Positions 26,585 to 36,410 of a DNA stretch of 51,060 nucleotides are shown piece by piece. The stretch comes from Pseudomonas extremorientalis. GTDB lineage: Bacteria; Pseudomonadota; Gammaproteobacteria; Pseudomonadales; Pseudomonadaceae. Numbering within the stretch: position 1 is the first letter of the stretch; each line of letters opens with the position of its first letter. Location of the stretch: the NCBI RefSeq assembly GCF_001870465.1, contig NZ_MDGK01000020.1, positions 1-51,060 of the forward strand, written 5' to 3'. The translations under genes were made by a program, and so were the position numbers. A model generated the notes under the pieces. It had not been told where the DNA came from, did not search any database, and worked only from the letters and a program-made list of their open reading frames with translations.

Positions 26585-27451
26585 ATGACCACCCTCACCG
26601 TGATCCGCCCTCGCCCCGAAGATGTCGAAGGGCAACCGATCCTGCGCCCGCTGCCGTCGCGCGAATGCCGCAGCGTCGGGCCTTTTGTGTTTTTCGACCA
26701 TATGCTGCTGACCCGCTATGCACCGGGCGATGGCATGAATATCCGCCAACACCCGCATATCGGGCTGTCCACCCTCACCTATCTGTTCGAAGGCGCGTTG
26801 CAGCACAAGGACAGCCTGGGCTCGGACCAGGTGGTGCAGGCCGGCGACGTCAGCTGGATGACCGCCGGCAGTGCCATCGCTCATGTCGAACGCACACCCG
26901 AAGCCCTCAGGGCCGAGGGTTTCAGCCTGCACGGGCTGCAAGTGTGGCTGGCCTCGCCCAAAGACCACGAGACCGGGCCGGGACATTACAGCCATCACCC
27001 GGCGGCGAGTCTGCCGGTGAGTGAGAACCTGGGCGTGCAGATACGCCTGATCGCAGGGGATGGGTTCTGTCTCAAGTCACCGGTGCCGGTGCTGTCGCCC
27101 ACCTTGTATGCGGAGGTGCGGATGCAGACGGCTACGACCCTGCTGGTGCCTGAAGAGCATGAAGAACGTGCGGTGTATGTATTGGAGGGTGAAGCTCAGT
27201 TGGACGGCGTGGCGCTGGAAGTGCACAGCCTGGTGGTATTGCCCGCGGGGCAGGAGATGACACTGTTTGCCGAGAGCGATTGCCACCTTGTGGTGTTTGG
27301 TGGCGCGCCGCTGGATGGGCCACGGCGGATCAATTGGAATTTTGTCGCGAGTGATCCGGCGGTGATTGAACAGGCCAGGCAGCGCTGGGCAGCCGGGGAT
27401 TGGCCGACGGTGCCGGGTGAGTCTGAAAGAATTGAGTTGCCATTGAGATAG
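26585..27451 (+). CDS. pirin family protein
   Basis: A 288-residue bicupin. The N-terminal cupin has all four metal ligands of pirins: His56 and His58 in RQHPHIG, His100 and Glu102 in AHVER. Known bacterial pirins include quercetin 2,3-dioxygenases and modulators of central metabolism such as pyruvate dehydrogenase regulators. The C-terminal pirin domain is present (AVYVLEGEAQLDGVALE). The natural substrate is not known. A head-to-head pair of REP-like elements begins 3 bp after its stop. Confidence 0.93.
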   Translation: MTTLTVIRPRPEDVEGQPILRPLPSRECRSVGPFVFFDHMLLTRYAPGDGMNIRQHPHIGLSTLTYLFEGALQHKDSLGSDQVVQAGDVSWMTAGSAIAHVERTPEALRAEGFSLHGLQVWLASPKDHETGPGHYSHHPAASLPVSENLGVQIRLIAGDGFCLKSPVPVLSPTLYAEVRMQTATTLLVPEEHEERAVYVLEGEAQLDGVALEVHSLVVLPAGQEMTLFAESDCHLVVFGGAPLDGPRRINWNFVASDPAVIEQARQRWAAGDWPTVPGESERIELPLR

Positions 27452-27453
27452 CC

Positions 27454-27524
27454 ATCGGGGGCAAGCCCCCTCCCACATTTGATCAGTGATTGCATCCAAG
27501 TGTGGGAGGGGGCTTGCCCCCGAT
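27454..27524. repeat. pair of inverted REP-like elements
   Basis: Two 24-bp copies face each other: one from 27454 (ATCGGGGGCAAG then CCCCCTCCCACA) and its reverse complement ending at 27524, separated by about 23 bp. They lie between two convergent genes. The paired layout is like REPINs of P. fluorescens. Confidence 0.9.
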
Positions 27525-27548
27525 TAGGCCCGGACAGGCGCTGAAAAA

Positions 27549-28277
27549 TCAGGCCTTGAACACTTCATCCAGCAAGTTATGCATCGACTGGAACGCCCGT
27601 TTGGCGGTCTTGGCGTCGTACATCATCTTGCCCGGCACATTGGCATGGGGGTCGGTGAAGGAATGCACCGCGCCGCCGTAGCTCAGCAGTTGCCAATCCA
27701 CGCCGGCTGCGTTCATTTCATCTTCGAACGCCGGCAGTTGTTCCTTCGGCACCAGCGGGTCGCAAGCGCCGTGCAGCACCAGCACTGAGCCCTTGATGTT
27801 CTTTGCGTCCGCCGGGTTTGGCGTGTCGAGGGTGCCGTGGAACGAGATGGCTGCCTTGACCGGCGCACCGGTACGCGCCAGCTCCAGGGAGCAGCAACCA
27901 CCGAAGCAGAAACCAAAGGTCGCCAGTTTCGACGTATCGACAACGGCCTCGGTCTGTCCCTGCAACTGCTCGAAGGCCGCCTGCATACGCTTGTTCAACA
28001 ACGCACGGTCGTTCTTCAGCGGCATCATCGCTGCGCCGGCCTCATCGCCATTCGACGGGCGTACGGTCTGCCCGTACAGGTCGGCGATCAGTACCACGTA
28101 GCCCTTGCCGGCCACACTTTTGGCGATCTCTTCGGCACCCGCACTCACCCCCATCCAGTTCGGCGCCATCAACAGCCCCGGCAGCGGGCCTTTATGATTG
28201 GCGTCGAACGCCAGGCGGCTTTCGTAGGACTGGCCATCAATCTGATAGACCACGGAACGTACAGTGACTTGGCTCAT
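27549..28277 (-). CDS. dienelactone hydrolase family protein
   Basis: A 242-residue protein (243 from the ATG one codon upstream). The nucleophile is a cysteine: Cys124 in FGFCFGGCCS, with Asp in LHGACDPLVP and His in GAVHSFTDP. That Cys-Asp-His triad is the mark of dienelactone hydrolases, which open lactones in chlorocatechol-type pathways; many chromosomal members have unknown carbonyl or ester substrates. No aromatic degradation genes are near. It is downstream of htpG but separated by a terminator. Confidence 0.92.
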   Translation of the reverse strand: MSQVTVRSVVYQIDGQSYESRLAFDANHKGPLPGLLMAPNWMGVSAGAEEIAKSVAGKGYVVLIADLYGQTVRPSNGDEAGAAMMPLKNDRALLNKRMQAAFEQLQGQTEAVVDTSKLATFGFCFGGCCSLELARTGAPVKAAISFHGTLDTPNPADAKNIKGSVLVLHGACDPLVPKEQLPAFEDEMNAAGVDWQLLSYGGAVHSFTDPHANVPGKMMYDAKTAKRAFQSMHNLLDEVFKA

Positions 28278-28305
28278 CATTTACTCCAGTTGAGGTGCGT
28301 TAGAA

Positions 28306-28332
28306 CGAAAAAACCCGCCGAAGCGGGTTTTT
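28306..28332 (-). terminator. Rho-independent terminator of htpG
   Basis: On the reverse strand AAACCCGCTTCGGCGGGTTT is followed by TTTCG, shortly after the htpG stop at 28344. The stem is GC-rich with a TTCG loop. Confidence 0.92.
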
Positions 28333-28343
28333 CTACATCAGGG

Positions 28344-30248
28344 TCAAACCGACAGTTCAACCAACAGCTTGTTCAGGCGGCGCACATAGGCAGCCGGGTC
28401 TTTCAGGCTGTCACCAGCGGCCAGGGCCGCCTGGTCGAAGAGGATGTGCGACAGGTCGCCAAAACGCTCTTCGCTCGGCTCACCGTCGAGTTTCTCGATC
28501 AGCGGGTGAGCCGGGTTGAATTCGAAGATCGGCTTGGAGTCCGGAACCTTCTGCCCGCTGGCTTCGAGGATCTGGCGCATTTGCATGCCCAGGTCCTGCT
28601 CGCCGATGGCCAGGATCGCCGGGGAATCGGTCAGGCGGTGCGACACGCGCACTTCGCTGACAGCATCGCCCAAGGATGCCTTGATGCGCTCGACCAGGCC
28701 CTCGTTGGACTTGGCGACTTCTTCGGCTTCTTTCTTCTCTTCCTCGGAGTCCAGATTACCCAGGTCCAGGTCACCACGGGCCACGTCGACAAAGGGCTTG
28801 CCGTCGAACTCGTTGAGGTAGCTCATCAGCCACTCATCGATACGGTCGGTCAGCAGCAGCACTTCGATGCCTTTCTTGCGGAAGACTTCCAGGTGCGGGC
28901 TGTTCTTGACCTGGGCGTAGGTTTCGCCAGTGAGGTAGTAGATCTTGTCCTGACCTTCCTTGGCGCGCGCCAGGTACTCGGCCAGGGACACAACCTGCTC
29001 GCCGTCGTCGTCCTGGGTGGAAGCAAAACGCAGCAGGCCGGCGATTTTTTCCTTGTTGGCAAAGTCTTCCGCCGGGCCTTCTTTCATGACTTGGCCGAAG
29101 TTTTTCCAGAAGCCCTTGTATTGCTCAGGCTCGTTCTTCGCCAGTTTTTCCAGCATGTCGAGCACGCGCTTGGTCAGCGCCGACTTCATCGAGTCGATGA
29201 TCGGGTCTTTCTGCAGGATTTCCCGCGACACGTTCAGCGACAGGTCGTTGGAATCGACCACACCCTTGATGAAGCGCAGGTACAGCGGCAGGAACGATTC
29301 CGCCTGGTCCATCACGAACACGCGCTGTACGTAGAGTTTCAGGCCTCTTGGCGCTTCACGCTGGTACAGGTCGAACGGAGCACGGGCCGGCACGTACAGC
29401 AGCGAGTTGTATTCCAGCTTGCCTTCGACCTTGTTGTGGCTCCAGCTCAGCGGGTTTTCGTAGTCGTGACCGATGTGCTTGTAGAACTCCTGGTATTCCT
29501 CGTCCTTGATCTCGGTACGCGGACGGGTCCACAGCGCGCTGGCACGGTTGACCACTTCCCATTCCTGGGCAGGGACCTCTTCGCCTTCAGCAGCCGCTTG
29601 TTCTTTCGGCAGTTCGATCGGCAGGGCGATGTGGTCGGAGTACTTCTTGACGATATTGCGCAGGCGCCAGCCATCGGCGAATTCGTTTTCACCGGACTTC
29701 AGGTGCAGCACGATACGGGTGCCGCGGTCAGCCTTGTCGACGGTGGCGATTTCGAACTCGCCCTCGCCTTTGGAGGACCAGTGCACGCCTTCGCTGGCGT
29801 CGAGGCCGGCACGGCGGCTGAATACTTCAACCTTGTCGGCAACGATGAAGGCCGAGTAGAAGCCCACGCCGAATTGGCCGATCAGGTGCGAATCTTTCTT
29901 CTGGTCGCCCGAGAGGTTCTTCATGAAATCGGCGGTGCCAGATTTGGCGATGGTGCCCAGGTGGGCCACCGCATCGTCACGGCTCATGCCGATACCGTTG
30001 TCTTCGATCGTGACGGTCTTGGCGTCCTTGTCGAAGCTCACACGAATTTTCAGTTCGGCGCCACCTTCCAGCAACTCAGGCTTGGACAGGGCTTCGAAAC
30101 GTAATTTGTCGACAGCGTCAGAGGCGTTCGAGATCAATTCGCGAAGGAAGATTTCCTTGTTGGAATACAGCGAATGGATCATGAGGTGCAGCAGTTGCTT
30201 CACCTCGGTCTGGAAGCCCAGGGTTTCCTTTTGAGTTTCCACACTCAT
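28344..30248 (-). CDS. htpG: molecular chaperone HtpG (Hsp90)
   Basis: A 634-residue ATP-dependent cytoplasmic chaperone. The GHKL ATPase domain has [19 protein letters not shown] (nucleotide Asn and catalytic Glu), [12 protein letters not shown] and [11 protein letters not shown]. The middle domain has the conserved [16 protein letters not shown] with SRE.LQ, and the C-terminal dimerisation domain ends [10 protein letters not shown]. The start at 30248 gives the normal length and has GGAG upstream; a longer in-frame extension is not family-like. A sigma-32 promoter lies about 70 bp upstream. Confidence 0.98.
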   Translation of the reverse strand: MSVETQKETLGFQTEVKQLLHLMIHSLYSNKEIFLRELISNASDAVDKLRFEALSKPELLEGGAELKIRVSFDKDAKTVTIEDNGIGMSRDDAVAHLGTIAKSGTADFMKNLSGDQKKDSHLIGQFGVGFYSAFIVADKVEVFSRRAGLDASEGVHWSSKGEGEFEIATVDKADRGTRIVLHLKSGENEFADGWRLRNIVKKYSDHIALPIELPKEQAAAEGEEVPAQEWEVVNRASALWTRPRTEIKDEEYQEFYKHIGHDYENPLSWSHNKVEGKLEYNSLLYVPARAPFDLYQREAPRGLKLYVQRVFVMDQAESFLPLYLRFIKGVVDSNDLSLNVSREILQKDPIIDSMKSALTKRVLDMLEKLAKNEPEQYKGFWKNFGQVMKEGPAEDFANKEKIAGLLRFASTQDDDGEQVVSLAEYLARAKEGQDKIYYLTGETYAQVKNSPHLEVFRKKGIEVLLLTDRIDEWLMSYLNEFDGKPFVDVARGDLDLGNLDSEEEKKEAEEVAKSNEGLVERIKASLGDAVSEVRVSHRLTDSPAILAIGEQDLGMQMRQILEASGQKVPDSKPIFEFNPAHPLIEKLDGEPSEERFGDLSHILFDQAALAAGDSLKDPAAYVRRLNKLLVELSV

Positions 30249-30314
30249 GGTCATCAAACTCCAATTGGATGGCAATGGCCGCGCCCTAGAGGGTTGGCGG
30301 CGGGTTGTCATCAA

Positions 30315-30342
30315 AGTTGGGGGCTAAGAGCAGGATTTCAAG
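30315..30342 (-). promoter_or_regulatory. sigma-32 heat-shock promoter of htpG
   Basis: On the reverse strand CTTGAAA (30342-30336) and CCCCAACT (30322-30315) are 13 bp apart. This matches the sigma-32 consensus CTTGAAA-N13/14-CCCCATNT closely. Transcription would begin near 30308, about 60 bases before the htpG start. The -35 element overlaps the stop codon of the upstream thioesterase gene. Confidence 0.85.
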
Positions 30343-30790
30343 GGCGACCTGGTTCCTCGATCTTGAAATGCGCGCGAGCCGTGGCAATGGGCTCGGCCGC
30401 GGTGCTCTGCCAGGCGGTGATCGCCACATTCGCCACCCGTCGGCCCTGGCGCCATACCTGGCATTTGGCGTAAGTGTCGCGAAATTGGCCGGCGCGCAGG
30501 TAATCCAGGGAAAAATCGATGATTTTCGGAATGCCCGGCGCGCCCGTGAACACCAGCAGGTGCAAGGCCGCCGACAGCTCCATGAAGCCCGCGATCACCC
30601 CGCCGTGCAGCGCCGGCAATATGGGGTTACCAATATTGTCCTTGTTGGCCGGCAGGCGAAACAGCAGCTCATCCCCCAGCCGGGTGCATTCGATGCCGAT
30701 CAGCCTGGCGTAGGGGATCAGGTTGAGCAGCGCGGCGTAATCGCCGCGCCCGTGGGCCTGCTCCAGGCGGGTCTTGAATCGGTGCGTCAT
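30338..30790 (-). CDS. PaaI-type hotdog thioesterase (second of a coupled pair)
   Basis: A 150-residue hotdog-fold protein with the helix-start motif PALHGGVIAGFMELSAAL, in which HGG and the following Glu fit PaaI family acyl-CoA thioesterases. The C-terminal strand pattern (RRVANVAITAWQ) is typical. Its ATG overlaps the stop of the preceding thioesterase gene (ATGA), so the two are probably translated together and may form a heteromer. Its 3' end carries the htpG sigma-32 promoter's -35 box. Confidence 0.9.
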   Translation of the reverse strand: MTHRFKTRLEQAHGRGDYAALLNLIPYARLIGIECTRLGDELLFRLPANKDNIGNPILPALHGGVIAGFMELSAALHLLVFTGAPGIPKIIDFSLDYLRAGQFRDTYAKCQVWRQGRRVANVAITAWQSTAAEPIATARAHFKIEEPGRP

Positions 30791-31263
30791 GCCTGCTCCC
30801 CCTTGATCGTGCTGCCCAGTCCTTGCGTGCCCTTGAGGCGCTTGCCCATGCGCATGAATGTACCAACCACATGGGCGATGGGTTGCTGCGGGTCATCCTG
30901 GTAGGCGAAGCCACGGGTGAAGATCACGTCGGTGGTCACCCTGTAGCATTGGGCGAAGCCGTACACCGGTTTGTGTGGGGTAGCGGGATGCATGTAGTCG
31001 ACGCGCAGGTCGAGGGTCGGACAAACCTCGAACTCCGGCAATACGCACAGGGTGGCCATGCCGCAGGCGGTGTCCATCAGGGAGGTCAGCGCGCCACCGT
31101 GAATCACCCCGGATTGGGGATCGCCGACCAGATGGGGCGCATACGGCATGATCAGCGTGATGCCCTCCTCGCTGGCCTGATGAGCGGTAATGCCCAGCAC
31201 CTGACAGTGGCGCAAGGCCGATACAAAGCGCTTCGCACGCTCTAACAGGGGATTTTCGCTCAT
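30787..31263 (-). CDS. PaaI-type hotdog thioesterase (first of a coupled pair)
   Basis: A 158-residue hotdog protein. The signature is SGVIHGGALTSLMDTACGMA; Asp replaces the Glu used by its partner, a known alternative in PaaI-type enzymes. The similar size and the ATGA overlap with the following gene suggest a duplicated, co-translated pair acting on acyl- or aryl-CoA. The specific substrate is unknown. It is divergent from the small lipoprotein gene. Confidence 0.9.
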   Translation of the reverse strand: MSENPLLERAKRFVSALRHCQVLGITAHQASEEGITLIMPYAPHLVGDPQSGVIHGGALTSLMDTACGMATLCVLPEFEVCPTLDLRVDYMHPATPHKPVYGFAQCYRVTTDVIFTRGFAYQDDPQQPIAHVVGTFMRMGKRLKGTQGLGSTIKGEQA

Positions 31264-31419
31264 TCGTTCCAGACTCTTATTAGTGTTGATCCGCAGAATG
31301 GGCGGCAGGGCAAAAGTTCCTGTTAGTCAGCGATTTATATATCTACCGAATAAAAGGAACTAATGCCGAACCGCCATGCTCGAAAGGCCAGTAGATATCT
31401 TCAATAAGGAGAAACACCC

Positions 31420-31662
31420 ATGCGCAAGACTTTAGCTATTTCCATGATGCTGGCCGCTGCCCTCGGTCTGGCTGCCTGCGACAAGAAATCCGAAGACAAA
31501 GCCCAAGACGCTGCAGCCCATTCTGAGCAAGCTCAGAAAGATATGGCCAAGGCTCAGGATAAAGTGAACGACGCTGCGAAAGAAAACGCCGAAGCTGCCA
31601 AAGCTCAGGCTGAATCGAACCAAGCCGCCGCAAAAGAAGCAGCACCTGCTACCGGTTCTTGA
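31420..31662 (+). CDS. small alanine-rich lipoprotein
   Basis: An 80-residue protein with a lipoprotein signal peptide ending in the lipobox LAAC (Cys20). The mature part of about 60 residues is almost entirely Ala, Lys, Glu, Gln and Asp with heptad spacing (DKKSEDKAQDAAAHSEQAQK onward), so it should be a helical or coiled-coil rod, reminiscent of OprI/Lpp-like proteins but without their C-terminal Lys. Function unknown. AAGGAG is placed well before the ATG and a terminator follows, so it is monocistronic. Confidence 0.88.
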   Translation: MRKTLAISMMLAAALGLAACDKKSEDKAQDAAAHSEQAQKDMAKAQDKVNDAAKENAEAAKAQAESNQAAAKEAAPATGS

Positions 31663-31696
31663 GACCGCGGTTTGTAACAGCTTCGCTGTAAAAAGG

Positions 31697-31720
31697 AAGC
31701 CCGCTTAGATAGCGGGCTTT
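31697..31720 (+). terminator. Rho-independent terminator of the lipoprotein gene
   Basis: AAGCCCGCT and AGCGGGCTT pair around TAGAT, followed by a short T-rich stretch, 35 bp after the stop. Confidence 0.88.
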
Positions 31721-31752
31721 ACTTTGCCTGGTGTTTTTACTTGAAGGGTTGA

Positions 31753-32490
31753 TCAAACTGCTTCTTTAACCGGTTCCGACGGCGGTGTATCCGTCTGGGT
31801 AAACACCATCACTTGCAGCACGTCGGAATGAAACTCCCGCCGATACAGCACCAACACCACCCCGGCGCTCATCAACATGAATAGCCAGGGGCTGACAAAC
31901 CACGCCAGCATGGTCATGCCGAAGTAATAAGAGCGCAGGCCAAAGTTGAACTGGTTGGCCGCCATGGAGATGACTCGCGCCGCACGCAGAGCAAATGCCT
32001 TGCGCTCCTGCTCCGACACATCCCGCTCGCCGATCATCGGCGCCGAGCCGACCAGCACCGCCGCGAAGTTGTACTGACGCATGCACCAACTGAACGTAAA
32101 GAACGCATAGACGAACACCAGCGCCAGGCACAGCAGCTTGATCTCCGACATGCCTTGGGATGCTTGTTGCACCATCGGTATGTCCGCCAGCAACGACACC
32201 GCCCGCTCTGAAGCACCCAACACCGTGAGAATGCCGGCGAGGATGATCAACGTGCTGGAGGCGAAGAACGAAGCGTTGCGCTCCAGGTTGCCGATCACAC
32301 TGGCGTCGGCGATGCGGTTGTCGCGCAGCAGCATACGGCGCATCCAGTCTTCGCGGTACAGGTGCAGCACGCTGGCGAGGCAGGCCGTGTCGCGGGCCTT
32401 CCAAATGGCGTACCGGGTATAGCCACCCCAGCAAAGGGCGAACCATAGGGCGGCAAGCAGGTGGATCTGATTGGTTTCGATGAACGACAT
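31753..32490 (-). CDS. DUF599 domain-containing membrane protein
   Basis: A 245-residue inner-membrane protein with about four hydrophobic segments (near 8-25, 72-95, 118-140 and 195-225). The conserved DUF599 points are present: a basic loop after TM1 (YTRYAIWKARDT), RNASFFASSTLI and FSWCMRQYNFAAVLVG. The function of the family is unknown. AAGGA lies before the ATG. It stands alone, with terminators on both sides. Confidence 0.88.
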   Translation of the reverse strand: MSFIETNQIHLLAALWFALCWGGYTRYAIWKARDTACLASVLHLYREDWMRRMLLRDNRIADASVIGNLERNASFFASSTLIILAGILTVLGASERAVSLLADIPMVQQASQGMSEIKLLCLALVFVYAFFTFSWCMRQYNFAAVLVGSAPMIGERDVSEQERKAFALRAARVISMAANQFNFGLRSYYFGMTMLAWFVSPWLFMLMSAGVVLVLYRREFHSDVLQVMVFTQTDTPPSEPVKEAV

Positions 32491-32575
32491 GCGGGTCCTT
32501 TGCAGAATGAGGGCTGAAAAGTATTTGCGTCAGTTCGACGTTAGCGCACATAAAAAGACACTGCCGTTCACCCAT

Positions 32576-32610
32576 AAAAAATGCCCCGTATCGATTGATA
32601 CGGGGCATTT
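32576..32610 (-). terminator. Rho-independent terminator of brnQ
   Basis: AAATGCCCCGTATC and GATACGGGGCATTT form a perfect 14-bp stem with a 4-base loop. On the reverse strand it is followed by six T, 22 bp after the brnQ stop. Confidence 0.93.
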
Positions 32611-32631
32611 CAGTACAGCGAGAAACGTGGG

Positions 32632-33945
32632 TTATGCGATAGCTTCGCTGCGCTTGCCGAGCATGCGATCGACCGCGAACGCCACGACCAGTGTCATCAC
32701 TGACGGCACCAGCCACGCCAGGCCCTGCTCGCTCAATGGCAGGTTGGCCAATTGCGAAGGCATCCAGCCCGCCAGGCCAGCGCCCTTGAGCGCATCGATG
32801 CAGCCAAAGATGAACGACACCAGCATTACAGGGCCAACGATACGGCCCTGCTCCTGCCAGAAGTCTTTGCAGAAACTCAGCGCCACCAGCACGATGCACG
32901 GCGGATAGATCGCGGTCAGCACCGGGATCGAGAAGGCAATCAGCTTGGTCAGGCCCAGGTTCGAGACGAACAACGAGAACAGCGCCAGGATCACCACCAG
33001 GGTCTTGTAGGACAGCGGCAGGATCTTGCTGAAGTACTCGGCGCAGGCACAGGTCAGGCCTACCGCGGTCACCAGGCACGCCAGGGAGATCAGCACGGCC
33101 AGGAAGCCACTGCCCAGGGAGCCGAAGGTGTGTTGCACATAGGCGTGCAGCACCGCAGCACCGTTCGTGGCACCGGCAGCCACTGCATGGCTGCCCGAAC
33201 CCAGGCGGAACAGGCTGAAGTACACCAGGGCCAGGCCCACGCCGGCAATCAAGCCCGCAATGATGGCGTAACGGGTGATCAACTTGGGCGACTCGACGCC
33301 ACGGGAGCGGATGGCATTGACGATCACGATGCCAAACACCAGGGCACCCAGGGTATCCATGGTCAGGTAACCCTGGATAAAGCCTTGGGAAAACGGTGCG
33401 GCGACATATTCCGGGGTAGCGACGCCCACATCACCGGCCGGCAAGGCAAACGCGGCGATGCCGAGAATGGCCAGGGCGATGATTTTCAGCGGCGCCAGGA
33501 AACGCCCCACGGTGTCCAGCAGCCGACCTGGGTACAGGGAGACAAAGAACACCACGAGGAAGTACACCGAGCTATAGAGGAACAGCGCCAGCGGGCTTTC
33601 ACCGGTCAGCGGCGCCAGGCCCACTTCGAAGGACACGGTCGCGGTACGCGGGGTGGCGAACAGCGGCCCTACCGCCAGATACGCCGCCGCCGCGAGCAGG
33701 CCACCGGCGATCTTGCCGATCGGGCTGCTCAACGCGTCCATGCCACCACCGACCTTGGCCAGGGCGATCACGGTGACCACCGGCAAGCCGACTGCGGTGA
33801 TCAGGAAGCCCAGCGCTGCCATCCAGACGTGAGGCCCCGACTGCAGTCCAACGATAGGCGGGAAGATGATGTTGCCGGCGCCCACGAACAGGGCAAAGGT
33901 CATAAAGCCCAACGCCAGGATGTCCTGGCTTTTCAACACTTTCAT
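32632..33945 (-). CDS. brnQ: branched-chain amino acid transport system II carrier protein
   Basis: A 437-residue sodium-coupled importer of leucine, isoleucine and valine. It starts at the ATG at 33945 with the typical [27 protein letters not shown] and has about 12 hydrophobic segments. The longer open frame upstream is not family-like. The ATG lacks a clear Shine-Dalgarno (TTTCCCGAA precedes it), so translation may be weak or regulated. A good terminator follows the gene. Confidence 0.95.
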   Translation of the reverse strand: MKVLKSQDILALGFMTFALFVGAGNIIFPPIVGLQSGPHVWMAALGFLITAVGLPVVTVIALAKVGGGMDALSSPIGKIAGGLLAAAAYLAVGPLFATPRTATVSFEVGLAPLTGESPLALFLYSSVYFLVVFFVSLYPGRLLDTVGRFLAPLKIIALAILGIAAFALPAGDVGVATPEYVAAPFSQGFIQGYLTMDTLGALVFGIVIVNAIRSRGVESPKLITRYAIIAGLIAGVGLALVYFSLFRLGSGSHAVAAGATNGAAVLHAYVQHTFGSLGSGFLAVLISLACLVTAVGLTCACAEYFSKILPLSYKTLVVILALFSLFVSNLGLTKLIAFSIPVLTAIYPPCIVLVALSFCKDFWQEQGRIVGPVMLVSFIFGCIDALKGAGLAGWMPSQLANLPLSEQGLAWLVPSVMTLVVAFAVDRMLGKRSEAIA

Positions 33946-34188
33946 TTCGGGAAATACCACACTACTGAATCGGAATTTAGAGAGGGATTCCCTGTGGATG
34001 AGGGAAATGCTGCCAGCCCTTATGGCGGCCGACCGGTCTAGCGCGAGGCTTCCTTTTGGGATGCGCACGCATAAAGAGGCGGCTAGGTTACAGAAATTGG
34101 CTGACGAACGCACTGTTGCGGGGCGGACTGTCCGATAAGCGACATCTGCATGTCGCATTTTCATACCTAATTTGGCAATACAGGCAAA
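33946..34188. other. brnQ upstream region
   Basis: No gene is seen. A 7-bp inverted repeat GCGACAT / ATGTCGC (34139-34156, 4-base loop) lies about 200 bp before brnQ, and could be a regulator site. Promoter elements for the leftward brnQ transcript are not clear enough to call. Confidence 0.35.
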
Positions 34189-34279
34189 TGTGGGAGGGGG
34201 CTTGCCCCCGATGGCGGCGTGTCAGTCACTGTATTTATTGACGGACCCACTGCAATCGGGGGCAAGCCCCCTCCCACAT
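34189..34279. repeat. pair of inverted REP-like elements
   Basis: The first copy (34189-34212, TGTGGGAGGGGG then CTTGCCCCCGAT) and an inverted copy (34255-34279) are about 42 bp apart. The orientation of the pair is opposite to that of the 27.5-kb pair. It lies between brnQ and sucD. Confidence 0.9.
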
Positions 34280-34305
34280 TTTGATCTTTATTAAACCCCG
34301 GAAAG

Positions 34306-34335
34306 CACAAAGGCCACCCGAAGGTGACCTTTGTG
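34306..34335 (-). terminator. terminator at the end of the sdh-suc cluster
   Basis: On the reverse strand CACAAAGGTCACC and GGTGGCCTTTGTG pair through 13 positions (one G-U) with a TTCG tetraloop, 28 bp after the sucD stop. Confidence 0.85.
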
Positions 34336-34362
34336 TGGTGAAGCGTCAGCTAAGCGCGAGGC

Positions 34363-35244
34363 TTACTTGACAGCCCAACCGGTCAGCTCGGCCAGGGCCT
34401 TGCCGATGTCTGCCAGCGAACGCACGGTTTTAACGCCCGCGTCTTGCAGCGCAGCGAATTTCTCGTCTGCAGTGCCTTTGCCGCCAGAGATGATTGCGCC
34501 AGCATGGCCCATGCGCTTGCCCGCAGGGGCAGTCACACCAGCGATGTAGGAAACAACCGGCTTGGTCACGTGTGCCTTGATGTAGGCAGCCGCTTCTTCT
34601 TCAGCCGAACCGCCGATCTCACCGATCATCACGATCGCTTCGGTCTTCGGGTCTTCCTGGAACAGCTTCAGGATGTCGATGAAGTTGGAGCCCGGGATCG
34701 GGTCACCGCCGATGCCGACGCAAGTCGACTGACCGAAACCGGCGTCAGTGGTCTGCTTCACAGCTTCGTAGGTCAGGGTGCCGGAACGGGAAACGATACC
34801 GACCTTGCCTGGCAAGTGAATGTGACCAGGCATGATGCCGATCTTGCATTCGCCTGGAGTGATCACGCCTGGGCAGTTAGGGCCGATCAGGACTACGCCC
34901 AGCTCGTCGCACTTAACTTTAGCGTCCAGCATGTCCAGGGTAGGAATGCCTTCGGTGATGCAGACGATCAGCTTGATGCCGCCGAATGCCGCTTCCAGGA
35001 TGGAGTCCTTGCAGAAAGGAGCTGGAACGTAGATCACGCTGGCGGTGGCGCCAGTGGCCGCTACAGCGTCTTTCACGGTGTTGAACACTGGCAGGCCCAG
35101 GTGCTCGGTGCCGCCTTTGCCCGGAGTTACGCCGCCAACCATCTTGGTGCCATATTCGATGGCTTGCTGGGTGTGGAAACTACCTTGCGAACCGGTAATA
35201 CCCTGGCAGATAACTTTGGTGTCTTTATTGATCAGGACGCTCAT
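34363..35244 (-). CDS. sucD: succinyl-CoA synthetase alpha subunit
   Basis: With SucC it converts succinyl-CoA to succinate with formation of ATP or GTP. The 293-residue subunit has the CoA-binding Rossmann region ([20 protein letters not shown]) and the phospho-histidine His247 in [12 protein letters not shown]. Length and motifs are normal. Its ATG overlaps the sucC stop by one base, and GGAGGG inside the end of sucC is its ribosome binding site. It is the last gene of the TCA block. Confidence 0.98.
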   Translation of the reverse strand: MSVLINKDTKVICQGITGSQGSFHTQQAIEYGTKMVGGVTPGKGGTEHLGLPVFNTVKDAVAATGATASVIYVPAPFCKDSILEAAFGGIKLIVCITEGIPTLDMLDAKVKCDELGVVLIGPNCPGVITPGECKIGIMPGHIHLPGKVGIVSRSGTLTYEAVKQTTDAGFGQSTCVGIGGDPIPGSNFIDILKLFQEDPKTEAIVMIGEIGGSAEEEAAAYIKAHVTKPVVSYIAGVTAPAGKRMGHAGAIISGGKGTADEKFAALQDAGVKTVRSLADIGKALAELTGWAVK

Positions 35245-36410
35245 TATTTGCCCTCCGCAGCTTTGACAACTTGTTGAGCAGCGTCGGTCAGGCTGGTAGC
35301 CGCGATGATGTTCAAACCGCTTTCTGCCAGTACTTTAGCGCCCAGTTCAGCGTTGTTACCTTCAAGGCGAACAACAACCGGGATTTTAACGCCGACTTCT
35401 TTCACTGCACCGATGATGCCTTCGGCAATCATGTCGCAACGAACGATGCCGCCGAAGATGTTGACCAGTACTGCTGCGACGTTGGAGTCGGACAGGATGA
35501 TCTTGAAGGCTTCGGTCACGCGTTCTTTGGTAGCACCACCGCCCACGTCGAGGAAGTTGGCTGGTTTGCCGCCATGCAGGTTGACGATGTCCATGGTACC
35601 CATGGCCAGGCCAGCACCGTTGACCATGCAGCCGATGTTGCCTTCCAGCGCTACGTAGTTCAGTTCGAACTTGGCAGCGTGCGCTTCGCGCGGATCGTCT
35701 TGCGACGGATCGTGGAAAGTCTTCAGCTTAGGCTGACGGTACATGGCGTTGGCGTCGATGTTGATCTTGGCGTCCAGGCAGTGCAGATCGCCGTCAGCCT
35801 TGATCACCAGCGGGTTCACTTCCAGCAGGGCCAGATCGTGATCCTGGAACAGTTTGGCCAGACCAACGAAGATCTTGGCGAACTGGGCAACTTGCTTGCC
35901 TTCCAGGCCCAGCTGGAAAGCCAGCTCGCGACCCTGGAATGGCTGAGCGCCAACCAGTGGGTCGATGGTGGCTTTCAGAATTTTTTCTGGGGTTTCGTGA
36001 GCGATCTTCTCGATGTCCACGCCACCTTCGGTGGAAGCCATGAACACGATGCGACGGCTCGAACGGTCAACGACAGCGCCCAGGTACAGCTCTTTAGCGA
36101 TATCAGTGCACGATTCAACCAGGATCTTGGTGACTGGCTGGCCATTGGCATCAGTCTGGTAAGTCACCAGACGCTTGCCCAGCCACTGCTGTGCGAAGGC
36201 CTTGGCGTCTTCTTTGCTGCGAACCAGCTTAACGCCGCCCGCTTTACCGCGACCACCGGCGTGGACCTGGGCTTTGACAACCCACTCGCTGCCGCCGATT
36301 TTGTCGCAAGCTTCTGCTGCTGCTTCCGGGGTGTCTACTGCGTAGCCCTTGGAAACTGGCAGGCCGTATTCAGCGAACAGCTGCTTACCCTGATACTCGT
36401 GAAGATTCAT
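35244..36410 (-). CDS. sucC: succinyl-CoA synthetase beta subunit
   Basis: The nucleotide- and succinate-binding subunit, 388 residues from the ATG at 36410 ([16 protein letters not shown]). The ATP-grasp domain has [17 protein letters not shown], and the C-terminal domain has [18 protein letters not shown] and [14 protein letters not shown]. An upstream in-frame ATG would add 16 non-family residues. It lies 204 bp after lpd and may have its own transcript start, though no promoter was clear. Confidence 0.98.
   Translation of the reverse strand: MNLHEYQGKQLFAEYGLPVSKGYAVDTPEAAAEACDKIGGSEWVVKAQVHAGGRGKAGGVKLVRSKEDAKAFAQQWLGKRLVTYQTDANGQPVTKILVESCTDIAKELYLGAVVDRSSRRIVFMASTEGGVDIEKIAHETPEKILKATIDPLVGAQPFQGRELAFQLGLEGKQVAQFAKIFVGLAKLFQDHDLALLEVNPLVIKADGDLHCLDAKINIDANAMYRQPKLKTFHDPSQDDPREAHAAKFELNYVALEGNIGCMVNGAGLAMGTMDIVNLHGGKPANFLDVGGGATKERVTEAFKIILSDSNVAAVLVNIFGGIVRCDMIAEGIIGAVKEVGVKIPVVVRLEGNNAELGAKVLAESGLNIIAATSLTDAAQQVVKAAEGK

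Noticed and set aside
27837..30104. 755-codon open frame opposite htpG
   Set aside because: A shadow of htpG; the product is low in complexity and the sense gene is complete.
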